Shown: positions 35,930 through 44,365, counted from the stretch's first letter. The stretch: 64,000 nucleotides of DNA from a bacterium (GCA_027021615.1 JALUTY010000021.1:107033-171032); one strand, 5' to 3'. Made by a program: numbers and translations. Notes: generated by a model from the sequence alone, not told the origin.

Positions 35930-36581
35930 GGTACTCCCCTCCGATCTCGTAGCGGGCCAGGCTCTTGGCCTGCCGCTCCTCGGCCTCCTCCAGCGCCTCG
36001 AGGAACCGGATCGACCCTTCCTCCAGCTCCATCACGAACCGGTTCACCTTGCCCACGAACAGGGCGTGACAGAAGAAGGCCGGGATCGCCACCGCCAGGC
36101 CGGCGGCCGTGGTGATCAGGGCCTCGGAGATGCCCAGGGCCACGTTGGCGGGGTTGCCCAGCCCGGCCCGGCCCATGGCCTCGAACGCCTTGATCATGCC
36201 GGAGACCGTTCCGAAGAACCCCACCAGCGGAGCCGTCTTGGCCACGGCCTGGAGGAACACCAGTCCCCGTTCCAGCTTGGACACCTCCAGGTTCCCCCGC
36301 GCCTCGATCGCTTTCTCCACCTCGGTCCGGCCCCGCCGGATCCGCTCGAGGCCCGCGGCCAGGATCCGGGCCATGGCCCCCGTGCCCCGGCGGGCCATCT
36401 CGAGGGCCTCCTCGTACCGCTGCGCCTCCAACGCCGCGGCGATCCGGGCCGTGAACGCCTCGGTGTCGGTGCGGGCCCGGTACAGCACGAGCAGCCGCTC
36501 CACGATCACGGCGAGCCCCGCCACCGACAGGGCGGCGAGCACCCACATGGTCGGTCCGCCCTTCTGAAACAGCTCCCACAT
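35919..36581 (-). CDS. exbB: ExbB/TolQ-family proton-channel subunit
   Basis: A 220-residue inner-membrane protein with three helices: an N-terminal one (GGPTMWVLAALSVAGLAVIVERLL) and a C-terminal pair (KTAPLVGFFGTVSGMIKAF and ALITTAAGLAVAIPAFFCHALFVGKV). GLLGTV is normally conserved in this family; here it is GFFGTV. First gene of the ten-gene cytochrome operon. Because everything downstream overlaps or nearly does, the energy transducer and the cytochromes should be made together. Confidence 0.93.
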   Translation of the reverse strand: MWELFQKGGPTMWVLAALSVAGLAVIVERLLVLYRARTDTEAFTARIAAALEAQRYEEALEMARRGTGAMARILAAGLERIRRGRTEVEKAIEARGNLEVSKLERGLVFLQAVAKTAPLVGFFGTVSGMIKAFEAMGRAGLGNPANVALGISEALITTAAGLAVAIPAFFCHALFVGKVNRFVMELEEGSIRFLEALEEAEERQAKSLARYEIGGEYLEI

Positions 36582-36605
36582 GTGTCAAACCCCTGGAGAA
36601 TCGAA

Positions 36606-36699
36606 GAAACCGGTTCCTGGTCGTTGGCTCTTGGTCGTTGGTGCCGGGGCCTTCGGCCCGCCGAACGGCACTCAAAAGCTTCCCAGCCTCCTAGCCTCT
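36606..36699 (+). repeat. Repeat locus between the 12-haem gene and exbB
   Basis: Heptads of TGGTCGT/TGGCTCT type (36613-36644), the GGGGCCTTCGGCCC hairpin, then 8-bp units that read GCTAGGAG and GCTGGGAA on the minus strand. It ends at the 12-haem cytochrome stop codon and occupies most of the 119-base gap in front of exbB. Confidence 0.78.
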
Positions 36700-36700
36700 T

Positions 36701-38041
36701 TCAGTCGTACCGTGCGTGGCACGGGGTACACAGCTCGGCGAAGCTGGGCACCCGCCATCCCTTCTCCTCGCCGGCCCCCAGGGCGGCCTCGCCCTTCACC
36801 GCCCCCTTCTCGTGGGGGTTGTGGCAGGTGGTGCACACCACCTGGTCGTCGTAGAGCGGCAGCCGAACCCGGTGGCGCTCCTCGTACGCCCGGAGCTTCT
36901 TGAGCATGGGCTCGGGCATCTCCACCAGGTGGTTCACGGTGGGATGGGGGCCCGGGTCGTGGCACCCCATGCACAGCTCCACCGGCGAGTGCAGGAACTC
37001 GAGGGTTCCCGGCCCCTCCTCGCCGGGGCGGCGGCGGTGGCAGAACACGCAGCTCGTGCTCACCAGGCGGCCGTCGTCGGTGACCTGGTCGTGGGGGTTC
37101 AGAGCCCCGTCGCCGGCCCGGGGGTGGCACCGGTAGCAGAAGTCGGTGGGGGTCACGTAGGGGCCGCCCCGGAGGAACCGGGGGTTCTTGGGGTCGATGT
37201 CCCCGCCGCACACCTCGTCGTGGCACGTGGAGCAGGTCAGCCGCCCCTTCTCGTCCAGGGGGAAGTCCTGGAAGTCCATGGGAAAGGTGCGCTCGGACGA
37301 CGCCACCCCCACGGGATGGATCTCCTCGTGGCCGCCGGTGTGGCACCGCACGCACCGGGCCGTGGCGTCGGGGTCCAGGAACACCACCTCTGTTCCGGGC
37401 TCGGGCTCGCCCGGGTGGCAAGCCCGGCAGCCGGCCCGGTTGCCGTGGACGAGGCTCGCTCGGCTCTTGGCCGCGAAGACGAGGTAGGCCTTGCGAACCA
37501 CGGCCGGCCCCACGTCCTGTTCGTGCATGTCGTGGCACGTGGCGCACGTGGGGCTTCCGTCCACCAAGGGCAGGCCGGCGGATTCAAAGTCCGCCGTCGC
37601 GTCCGGGGCGTCGGCCAGAACGGTGGGGTGGCGGGCGGCAGCCTCCGGGTGGCACAGGCCGCAAGCCGACGCAACCTCGCCACGGCCCACGCCCCCCCCG
37701 TCCAGCGTGCGGAAGGACATGGCCTCAGGCGGGGTCTGGTTGGGGTCCTGGAGGTGGCAGAACAGGCAGGCGATACCGGTGTGGGGGTTCTTGGGCCGCT
37801 CGGCCACGGCGGTTGGTGCACCGGCCTCTAGCCGGGAGCGCGCCGCCTCCAGCCCCTCGTCGTCGGGGGACACCACCACGAAGAACCGGAAGGTCTCGTC
37901 CTTGTGGCACACCCGACAAGTCTTGGGCAGCAGGTCGTGGGCCGGATCGGAGGGCTCCACCAGGCGGTACGCCACCTGGCCCGCCCAGGCGGACGACCCG
38001 CAGGCGAGGGTCAGACACGCGACGGCCAGGAGCGTTCTCAT
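36701..38041 (-). CDS. Exported 12-haem c-type cytochrome
   Basis: A 446-residue protein with a signal peptide (MRTLLAVACLTLACGSSAWAG) and 12 CXXCH motifs (CRVCH, CLFCH, CGLCH, CATCH, CRACH, CVRCH, CSTCH, CYRCH, CVFCH, CMGCH, CTTCH, CTPCH). No membrane helix follows, so a soluble periplasmic or exported electron carrier is likely. The frame is open to 38104, but ATG at 38041 begins the signal peptide and has GAGGAA upstream. It lies just upstream of exbB in the same direction, with a repeat locus between, and may belong to the same system under separate or shared control. Confidence 0.94.
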   Translation of the reverse strand: MRTLLAVACLTLACGSSAWAGQVAYRLVEPSDPAHDLLPKTCRVCHKDETFRFFVVVSPDDEGLEAARSRLEAGAPTAVAERPKNPHTGIACLFCHLQDPNQTPPEAMSFRTLDGGGVGRGEVASACGLCHPEAAARHPTVLADAPDATADFESAGLPLVDGSPTCATCHDMHEQDVGPAVVRKAYLVFAAKSRASLVHGNRAGCRACHPGEPEPGTEVVFLDPDATARCVRCHTGGHEEIHPVGVASSERTFPMDFQDFPLDEKGRLTCSTCHDEVCGGDIDPKNPRFLRGGPYVTPTDFCYRCHPRAGDGALNPHDQVTDDGRLVSTSCVFCHRRRPGEEGPGTLEFLHSPVELCMGCHDPGPHPTVNHLVEMPEPMLKKLRAYEERHRVRLPLYDDQVVCTTCHNPHEKGAVKGEAALGAGEEKGWRVPSFAELCTPCHARYD

Positions 38042-38122
38042 CCGGCGCGGTTCCTCACGGGAGGGAACGTCCGCCGTCGCCCCTGGCCTCGGGCCCCGAA
38101 ACAAAAACCGGCGAGGGAAGGG

Positions 38123-38199
38123 TGGTCGGGACGACTGGATTCGAACCAGCGACCTTCTGCTCCCGAAGCAGACGCGCTACCAGACTGCGCCACGTCCCG
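38123..38199 (-). tRNA. tRNA-Pro (anticodon CGG)
   Basis: On the minus strand the acceptor CGGGACG pairs with CGTCCCG. The anticodon stem TCTGC/GCAGA encloses loop TTCGGGA (anticodon CGG), and the T-arm has GGTTCGAATCC. Discriminator A and an encoded CCA end the gene, total 77 bases. Confidence 0.97.
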
Positions 38200-38268
38200 A
38201 CGCTTCCGCTCACCGTTGTATCCGGCGAACGCCGGAAGGCGGATTTTAACCACAACGTCCCTTCCGTT

Positions 38269-38829
38269 TCAAGCTCTGCGCGCGTCCCTCCCCACCCCAA
38301 CGCGTACATGGGCCGCTGTCAGGCCCCCTTCGGTGTCCACCAACAGATATCGGGCCGCGTCCCCGCCCCCCGCACGGCCCGGGTTCAGAAGCGCCCGGTC
38401 CCCGATCCGGCGGGCCAGGGGTTCGTGGGTGTGCCCCACCAGGAGCACGTCGGCCTCCACAACCTCGAACGCCGCCTGCAGCTGCTCCTCCGGCGTCGCC
38501 CCGTCCAGGGGCTGCCAGGCAGGGCTCCGGGGGTCGGCGTGGCAGAACGCCAGGCGCGTGTCCCCGTCTTGTACCTGGATCCACGCCGGAAGTTTCTCCG
38601 CGTAGGAACGGACCTCGGCCGGGGCGTCGGCCAAGGGCTCGTCGGCCTCTCCCCGCACGGCCACCACACCGGCCTCGCCCAGGCGGGCGACGAGGGCCGC
38701 GTCCTCGGGGCCGCCCAGGGCGTCGCCCAGCAGGAACACCGCCTCGGCGCCCCGGCGGGCCGCATCGTCCAGGATCGCATCGAGGGCCCCGAGGTCGCCG
38801 TGGAGGTCCGCCAGGACCGCGATCCTCAC
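38269..38829 (-). CDS. Metallophosphoesterase, YfcE/MJ0936 type
   Basis: A 186-residue phosphodiesterase-like protein: LADLHGDLGALDAIL (about 6-20, D-x-H ligands), LGDALGG (about 34; family GDxxx), VRGEADEP where GNxD is usual, FCHADPRS and VGHTHEPL (about 132-139). Asn-to-Glu in the GN(C/H)D-type motif is a notable change at the metal site, so activity may differ. Family members cleave phosphodiesters such as cNMPs. GTG at 38829 overlaps the reductase gene's stop (GTGA). Confidence 0.88.
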   Translation of the reverse strand: MRIAVLADLHGDLGALDAILDDAARRGAEAVFLLGDALGGPEDAALVARLGEAGVVAVRGEADEPLADAPAEVRSYAEKLPAWIQVQDGDTRLAFCHADPRSPAWQPLDGATPEEQLQAAFEVVEADVLLVGHTHEPLARRIGDRALLNPGRAGGGDAARYLLVDTEGGLTAAHVRVGVGRDARRA

Positions 38830-39758
38830 CCAGACTCCCCCTTGAGATGCCGCAGGGCGTCCATGCCGGCCACCGCCCCGTCCCCCACGGCCGTGGCCAC
38901 CTGGTGGAACCGGCGGCGCCGCACGTCACCCACCGCATACACCCCGGGCACGTTGGTCTCGCAGTCCTCCCCCACCACCACGTAGCCCTGGTCGTCCAGG
39001 TCCACCACCCCCTGCAGGAAGTCCGTGCCCGGCCGCTTGCGGCCCGAGAAGATGAACACCCCGTCCACCGCGAGGTCGCGCATCCGGCCGCTCGAGCGGT
39101 CCTCGATCCGAAGGCCCGTGACCCCCTGCTCGTCGGCCAGCACCTCCACGGGCCGGGCCCGGGGCACCACCTCCACGTGGGGGTGCGCCAGCAGCTCCCG
39201 ACGCAGGTCGCTGGTGGGCTTCAGCTCGGCGCCGGGGATCACCAAGTACAAGGGCTCTGCGAACCGGCTCAGGAAATGGGCTTCCTCCATGGCCCAGTCG
39301 CTCGCGCCCACCAGGGCCACGGGCCGGCCCCGGTACAGGGCGCCGTCGCAGGTGGCGCAGTAGGACACGCCCCGGCCCAGGTACTCCTCCTCGCCCGGGA
39401 TGCCCAGGCGCTGGACCAGCCCGGTGGCCACCACCACGACCCGGGCCTGGAACGGGAACCCGGACACCACCACCTCCTTGGCCCCGTCGCGGTCCACCCG
39501 AAGCGCCTCGACCCGGCCGAACTGGATCTCCAGCCCGAACTTCCGGGCCTGCTGCTCCATCCGGTCGATCAGATCCCGGCCGCTCAGGCCGTCGGGAAAC
39601 CCCGGGTAGTTCTCCACGTGGGAGGTCTGGGCGATCTGGCCCCCCAGGAGCGCTTGCTCCAGCAGCAGGGTCTTGCGGCCCGCCCGGGCCAGGTACATGC
39701 CGGCGGTCAGCCCGCCCGGCCCTCCCCCGATCACGATGGCGTCGTACGCTGCGCTCAT
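38826..39758 (-). CDS. Thioredoxin reductase-like flavoprotein
   Basis: A 310-residue FAD-dependent pyridine nucleotide-disulfide reductase with FAD motif GGGPGGLTAGMYLARAG (about 12-28), redox pair CATC (about 137-140, in SYCATCDGALYRG) and the closing VYAVGDVRRR (about 276). The NAD(P)H loop reads VGASDWAMEEAHFLS where thioredoxin reductases have GGGDSAxEEA, so the second Rossmann glycines are changed and the electron donor may not be NADPH. A ferredoxin-dependent or other partner is possible. Confidence 0.85.
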   Translation of the reverse strand: MSAAYDAIVIGGGPGGLTAGMYLARAGRKTLLLEQALLGGQIAQTSHVENYPGFPDGLSGRDLIDRMEQQARKFGLEIQFGRVEALRVDRDGAKEVVVSGFPFQARVVVVATGLVQRLGIPGEEEYLGRGVSYCATCDGALYRGRPVALVGASDWAMEEAHFLSRFAEPLYLVIPGAELKPTSDLRRELLAHPHVEVVPRARPVEVLADEQGVTGLRIEDRSSGRMRDLAVDGVFIFSGRKRPGTDFLQGVVDLDDQGYVVVGEDCETNVPGVYAVGDVRRRRFHQVATAVGDGAVAGMDALRHLKGESG

Positions 39759-39768
39759 GGTTCCTTCC

Positions 39769-39902
39769 AGTAACTTCGTCTACGGTCAACGGTCGTCGGT
39801 CTGGGGCCTTCGGCCCTAAGCAGCTAGGCGGCCAGGCGGCTCTCGAACCGCGCCAAAGCTCGGGGGCATGGGAGCTGGTGGAGAGCCGCGTGCGGCTCCG
39901 GT
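39769..39902 (+). repeat. Repeat locus upstream of the thioredoxin reductase-like gene
   Basis: CGTCTA and three full heptads (to 39803), a shortened hairpin GGGGCCTTCGGCCC, 8-bp units (CTAGGCGG, CCAGGCGG), GGCTCTCGAACCGCGCC, then only the left arm of a stem element (GGGCATGGGAGCTGG, GGAGAGCCGCGTGCGGCTCC). The right arm is missing because the next gene's stop lies here. Confidence 0.82.
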
Positions 39903-40364
39903 TCACCTTTCCGGGTTCTCGGCCCGGTACTCGTTGGCGAAGGTCCGGGCCAGGTCCCGGACCGTCCGGAGCACGGCGTCGGGGGCCCGGCCGCTCATCT
40001 GGGCGAGCACCGCCGCGCGGCGCCAGGTCGCGGCCCGCGACGCGCCGCCCCGGGCCAGCCCCACCTCCTCCTCCAGGGCCAGCTCCACCGCGCACGCGAA
40101 CATGCCCGCGCCCCGGAGCTCCGTGGCCCACACCCGCGCCACCAGCCCGGGCCCGGCACCCGTGCCGGGCCGGATGCCGGCGGCCTCCATCTCCTCGCGC
40201 ACGGCCCGGGCCAACGCCTCCTCCGTGAGGCCCCGCCGGGCCAGCGCAGCGGGAACCTCGGCCGCGGTCACGCCGGGCGGTTCAAGACCCCGCAGGGGTT
40301 GGCCCCAAGCCGGGACCGCCATCCACCCCCACACCGCCCACGCCAGCAGAACCGCGCGTCCCAT
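39903..40364 (-). CDS. Exported protein of unknown function
   Basis: A 153-residue protein with a clear signal peptide (GRAVLLAWAVWGWMAVPAWG, cut near 21). The mature part is mostly helical and Ala/Arg-rich with two cysteine-poor blocks (AEVPAALARRGLTEEALARA, MFACAVELALEEEVGLARGG). ATG at 40364 has AGGAGGGGCGCCG in front, a strong ribosome-binding site. It overlaps the end of mscS by 83 bases. No family recognised. Confidence 0.75.
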   Translation of the reverse strand: MGRAVLLAWAVWGWMAVPAWGQPLRGLEPPGVTAAEVPAALARRGLTEEALARAVREEMEAAGIRPGTGAGPGLVARVWATELRGAGMFACAVELALEEEVGLARGGASRAATWRRAAVLAQMSGRAPDAVLRTVRDLARTFANEYRAENPER

Positions 40365-41472
40365 CGGCGCCCCTCCTTTCCTCGGTGGCCAGATACACCG
40401 TCTGGGTGGGAAACGCGAACTCCACCCCGGCCTCGGCGAACACCCGCTGGATGCCGTGGAGCACCTGGTTGCCGTACCGGAGCGAGGCGGCCCAGTCGGG
40501 CAGGTGGGCCTGGAACCACACCCGGATCACCTTGGAGTACCGGTCCAGGCGATCCAGGTAGATCCAGCACATCTGGGGGTTCACCTCGGGCAGGCCCAGC
40601 ACGTGGGCCCGCAGCCGCTCCACCAGGTCCTGGAGGCGCTCCGGATCCACGTCGTAGGGCACGTCCAGGTCCCACTTGTACATGAACTTGGTCCGGCCGA
40701 AGTAGTTCTTGACCGCGCCCTTGACGAACTCGGCGTTGGGAAGGGACACGGTGGTCATGTCGGAGAAGAGCTCCAGGTAGGTCCGGAACAGCCCGATCTT
40801 CCTCACCGTGCCCGACCACGGGCCGAAGGCGATGAAGTGGCCCTCGTCGAAGATGCCGGTTCCATAGATGTACAGCCGCCCCACCAGGTTCGCCAAGGGC
40901 TCCTTGACCGCCACCACCAGCGCGATGCCGCCGATGCCCAGGCTGGCCCAGATCGCCTTCAGGTCCACCCCCAGATTCGAGAGCACCGTGAGCAGGCCCA
41001 GGATCCACAGGACCATGGTGGAGATCTCGCGGACCTGCTTCTCCACCCGGGCCACGGTGCGACGCCGATCCTCCAGGTCGTCCACGGCCTGGGACTCGAG
41101 CCGTTCCAGGTAGGCCCGCCCCCCCAGCTCCACCAGCCCCTGCACGAACCGGATCGCGATCGCGAAGAAGAGCACCAGGGCCACCACCAGCAGGCCCCGG
41201 TCGATCCATCCGGAGAACGGCTCGACCACGGCCAGGTTCGACTTGGCCAGCCACAGCCCCCCCAGGAGCGCCAGGTGCACGGCCGGCGCCAGCACCCGGC
41301 CCACCACCAGGTCGTCGAGCCGGGTGCGGCTCTTCTCGGCCCACCGGCCGAGGTAGCGCTCGAGCACGAACCGGCCCACGCGGCCCACCACGACCGCTGC
41401 GATCACCAGGCCGGCGGAGACCAGGTAGTCTTTGACGGTGTTTCCGAGAACGGTGGTGCTCCAAAGGTCCAT
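40282..41472 (-). CDS. Mechanosensitive ion channel, MscS family
   Basis: A 396-residue small-conductance tension-gated channel. Several N-terminal helices lead to the pore-lining TM3 (VLSNLGVDLKAIWASLGIGGIALVVAVKEPLANLVGRLYIYG) and the cytoplasmic beta domain (IFDEGHFIAFGPWSGTVRKIGLFRTYLELFSDMTTVSLPNAEF). The last ~28 residues are Gly-rich, and the final 83 bases lie inside the next gene. The ATG at 41472 is preferred over one 29 codons upstream, because the extra residues are not hydrophobic and overlie repeat-like sequence. Confidence 0.9.
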   Translation of the reverse strand: MDLWSTTVLGNTVKDYLVSAGLVIAAVVVGRVGRFVLERYLGRWAEKSRTRLDDLVVGRVLAPAVHLALLGGLWLAKSNLAVVEPFSGWIDRGLLVVALVLFFAIAIRFVQGLVELGGRAYLERLESQAVDDLEDRRRTVARVEKQVREISTMVLWILGLLTVLSNLGVDLKAIWASLGIGGIALVVAVKEPLANLVGRLYIYGTGIFDEGHFIAFGPWSGTVRKIGLFRTYLELFSDMTTVSLPNAEFVKGAVKNYFGRTKFMYKWDLDVPYDVDPERLQDLVERLRAHVLGLPEVNPQMCWIYLDRLDRYSKVIRVWFQAHLPDWAASLRYGNQVLHGIQRVFAEAGVEFAFPTQTVYLATEERRGADGTRGSAGVGGVGVDGGPGLGPTPAGS

Positions 41473-41539
41473 GGGGATCCGGCCGGGATGGGGGGGGTGG
41501 GAGACCAATGGAGATTTGTACCGGAAAGCGGCCGCAACG

Positions 41540-41850
41540 TCCAGGAGCCCCCGACTCATACCGAGTTGCGGTCAAAGCCATCAGACCCCTGAACCGGCGG
41601 GGCAAGGGGCCTGGTTCCGGCCGTGCGTGAGTGCAGCATCCGACTTACGCCGCACCCGGCACTCAGCCCTATGCTCCTTGGGCGCTGGAAAAACGAACGT
41701 TGACAAGGCATGTTCGGGATTGTCGCGAGGCAAACATCGGCTGAGTGCCGGGTGCAGCGACTGTAGGAGCCACGCCCGGCGCTCCACCAGCCCCTTGCCC
41801 CGCCCCCCCGGATGGATCTTGCTTTGAACGCAACTTGGTATAAGGGGCTG
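41540..41850 (+). repeat. Repeat locus with a 209-bp type D stem element
   Basis: Arms GGCGGGGCAAGGGGCCTGGT (41596-41615) and ACCAGCCCCTTGCCCCGCC (41786-41804) pair over 19 bases with one bulge. Inside is a second perfect 17-base inverted repeat, GCACCCGGCACTCAGCC (41652-41668) and GGCTGAGTGCCGGGTGC (41739-41755). A GCTTTGACCGCAACTCGGTAT motif (minus strand, near 41550-41575) and its relative GCTTTGAACGCAACTTGGTA (41821-41840) flank the element. No gene is seen between mscS and the NUDIX gene. Confidence 0.88.
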
Positions 41851-41913
41851 CGCCCGGCTCTCTGGCAGGCCCCATCGGTTCAGGGGTCCGAGGGCCTTCA
41901 GCGCAACGTGACA

Positions 41914-42324
41914 TTACCCCCGGTCCCGTTGCACCCTCCGGGCGATGGGCACGTCCGCCTCGGGCATGGGGAACGAAAGGAGCTCGTCCGGGCGGGCCCA
42001 GAGCACCTGCTGGCCGTGGAGACCCCGGGGCTCCCCCGAGACCAGGCGGCAGGCGTAGGCGGTCATGCGGACGGCGATGTGGGGGTAGCGGTGCTTCACC
42101 GTGAGCAGAGCCTCGCCCACCTCGACCTTGATCCCCAGCTCCTCCTGGAGCTCCCGGGCCAGGGCCGCCTCGGGCGCCTCCCCGGGCTCCACCTTGCCGC
42201 CGGGAAACTCCCACAGGCCGGCGTGGGCCCCCCGGGGCCGCCGGGCCAGGAGCACGTGCCCGTCGTCCCGGCGGATCACCGCCGCGACCACGGGCACCCA
42301 GGGGTAACTTCGGTCGTCGGTCAT
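41914..42324 (-). CDS. NUDIX hydrolase, MutT/8-oxo-dGTPase type
   Basis: A 136-residue nucleotide-sanitising hydrolase. The Nudix box is GKVEPGEAPEAALARELQEELGI (about 43-65, GX5EX7REUXEEXGU satisfied), preceded by GLWEFPGG, as in MutT enzymes that cleave 8-oxo-dGTP. ATG at 42324 lies inside a CGGTCNN array: the first seven codons (MTDDRSY) are repeat sequence read on the minus strand. GTG at codon 10 (VPVVAAVI) is an equally good start by homology. Confidence 0.92.
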   Translation of the reverse strand: MTDDRSYPWVPVVAAVIRRDDGHVLLARRPRGAHAGLWEFPGGKVEPGEAPEAALARELQEELGIKVEVGEALLTVKHRYPHIAVRMTAYACRLVSGEPRGLHGQQVLWARPDELLSFPMPEADVPIARRVQRDRG

Positions 42325-42405
42325 CGGTCAGGGCCTTCGGCCCGCTGGAAAAAGCTAGAAAGCTAGTTTCCAGTTTCTAGTCTCTAGCCGGCCCCGCAGG
42401 GGCCT
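42305..42405 (+). repeat. Compact repeat locus with both heptad arrays
   Basis: AACTT, three CGGTCNN heptads, the GGGCCTTCGGCCC hairpin, short 8-bp units (GCTGGAAA, GCTAGAAA), then the second heptad class (TAGTTTC, CAGTTTC, TAGTCTC) and a GGCCCCGCAGGGGCC hairpin. No long-stem element. It overlaps the NUDIX start and ends before the acetoacetyl-CoA synthetase stop. Confidence 0.82.
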
Positions 42406-42412
42406 TCCCCGC

Positions 42413-44365
42413 TCACGTGCGCAGCTCCGGCAGGTCCTTGAAGTAGTCCAGGGCCTCGGGGTTGGCCAGGGCGTCGCGGTTCTTCACCTCCTCGCCGTGC
42501 ACGATCTTGGTGACCGCGATCTCCACCTTCTTGCCGTTCAGGGTCCGGGGGATGTCGGGCACCTGGATCACCTTGGCCGGCACGTGGCGCGGGGTGCAGT
42601 TGGTGCGGATCTGGGTCTTGATCTTCTTGACCAGGACCTCGTCCAGGGTGAGCCCGGGCCGGAGCACCACGAACAGGATCACCCGGACGTCGTCCTCCCA
42701 GTTCTGGCCGATGACCAGGGAGTCCACCACCTCGTCTAGGGCCTCCACCTGGCGGTAGATCTCGGCGGTGCCGATCCGGACCCCGCCCGGGTTCAGGGTG
42801 GCGTCGGAGCGGCCGTACACGATCACCCCGCCCCGGGGCGTGATCTCGATGTAGTCGCCGTGGCGCCACACCCCGGGGAAGTACCGGAAGTAGGCGTCCA
42901 GATACTTCTCGTTGCCCGGGTCGTTCCAGAAGTAGATCGGCATCGAGGGGAACGGCGCCGTGCACACCAGCTCGGCCTTCTCGCCCACCACCGGCTTGCC
43001 CTCGTCGGTCCAGGCCTCCACCTTCATGCCCAGGCCCCGCTTCTGGATCTCGCCCGCGTACACCGGGTCGATGGGGGAGCCCAGCATGAAGCACGAGATG
43101 ATGTCGGTGCCGCCGCTGATCGAGGCGAGCTGGAGGTCCTTCTTGACCTCGTCGTACACCCATTCGAACCCGTCCTCGGACAGGGGCGAGCCCGTGGAGC
43201 ACACCGTGCGCAGGGCGGACAGGTCGAAATCCCGGCCCGGGTGCACGTCGGACTTCTGACACAGGCTGATGTACTTGGCGCTGGTGCCGAACACCGAGAG
43301 CCCCTGCTCCTCGGCCATCTTCCACAGCACGTTCATGTTGGGGTGGGCCGGGCTGCCGTCGTAGAGCACGACCTTGGCCCCCACGAACAGGGCGCTCACC
43401 AACCAGTTCCACATCATCCACCCGCAGGTGGTGAAGTAGAAGATGGCGTCTCCGGGCTTGAGATCGGTGTGGAGGATGTGCTCCTTGGCGTGCTGGAGCA
43501 GGGTACCGCCCGCCCCGTGCACGATGCACTTGGGCACGCCCGTGGTGCCCGAGGAGTACATGATGTAGAGAGGATGGTCGAACGGGAGCTGGGCGAACTC
43601 CACCTCGGTCGCGTCGTTGGCGAGCGCGTCGGCCCACAGCACCCCCTTGCCGCCCAGAACCGAGAGGTCGGGACTGTCGGACACGAACGGCACCACCACG
43701 ATCCTCTCCACCGCCGGGATCTCCCGGGCCACCTCGGCCACCCGGGCCAGGGAGTCGAAGGCCTTGCCGTTGTAGAAGTACCCGTCGCAGGTCACCAGCA
43801 CCTTGGGCTCGATCTGGCCGAACCGGTCCATCACTCCCTTGAACCCGAAGTCCGGGCTGCACGAGGACCAGATCGCGCCCATGCTGGTGGCCGCCAGCAT
43901 GGCCACCACGGTCTCAATCCGGTTCGGCATGAACCCGGCCACCCGGTCGCCCTCCCGCACCCCGGCCTCCCTCAGGAACCGGGCCATGCGGGCCACCATC
44001 CCGTACAGCTCGGCGTAGGTGACGCGGGAGTGCTCCTCGCCCCCCTCGCGCACGAACACCAGGGCGGGCCGGTCGTCCCGGTGACGCAGCAGGTTCTCGG
44101 CGAAGTTGAGCCGGGCGCCCCGGAACCACTTGGCCCCGGGCATCACCGGGTTTTCGAGCACGGCCTCGTAGGGGGTGGAGTGGCGGATGCCCACGAACTT
44201 CCACACGCTCTCCCAAAACGCCGGGATGTCGCGGACGGACCACGCGTACAGGTCGTCGTAGGTCTTGCAGTCGAGCCCGTGCTGCTCGTTCACCCACCGC
44301 ATGAACCGGGTGAGGTTGGCCTGCTCGATCCGCTCGGGAGACGGGGTCCACAACAGCTTTGCCAT
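42413..44365 (-). CDS. Acetoacetyl-CoA synthetase
   Basis: Activates acetoacetate to acetoacetyl-CoA with ATP. The 650 residues show the family's N-terminal extension (LLWTPSPERIEQANLTRFM, typical of acetoacetate-CoA ligase), the AMP-binding core YIMYSSGTTGVPKCIVHGAGG (about 262-282), ISGGTDII, HGDYIEIT, GRSDATLNPGGVRIGTAEIY and the C-terminal NGKKVEIAV lysine region. ATG at 44365 has AGGAGG nine bases upstream; an ATG nine codons earlier lacks one. It is a single gene; no PHB or ketone-body genes are seen nearby. Confidence 0.94.
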   Translation of the reverse strand: MAKLLWTPSPERIEQANLTRFMRWVNEQHGLDCKTYDDLYAWSVRDIPAFWESVWKFVGIRHSTPYEAVLENPVMPGAKWFRGARLNFAENLLRHRDDRPALVFVREGGEEHSRVTYAELYGMVARMARFLREAGVREGDRVAGFMPNRIETVVAMLAATSMGAIWSSCSPDFGFKGVMDRFGQIEPKVLVTCDGYFYNGKAFDSLARVAEVAREIPAVERIVVVPFVSDSPDLSVLGGKGVLWADALANDATEVEFAQLPFDHPLYIMYSSGTTGVPKCIVHGAGGTLLQHAKEHILHTDLKPGDAIFYFTTCGWMMWNWLVSALFVGAKVVLYDGSPAHPNMNVLWKMAEEQGLSVFGTSAKYISLCQKSDVHPGRDFDLSALRTVCSTGSPLSEDGFEWVYDEVKKDLQLASISGGTDIISCFMLGSPIDPVYAGEIQKRGLGMKVEAWTDEGKPVVGEKAELVCTAPFPSMPIYFWNDPGNEKYLDAYFRYFPGVWRHGDYIEITPRGGVIVYGRSDATLNPGGVRIGTAEIYRQVEALDEVVDSLVIGQNWEDDVRVILFVVLRPGLTLDEVLVKKIKTQIRTNCTPRHVPAKVIQVPDIPRTLNGKKVEIAVTKIVHGEEVKNRDALANPEALDYFKDLPELRT

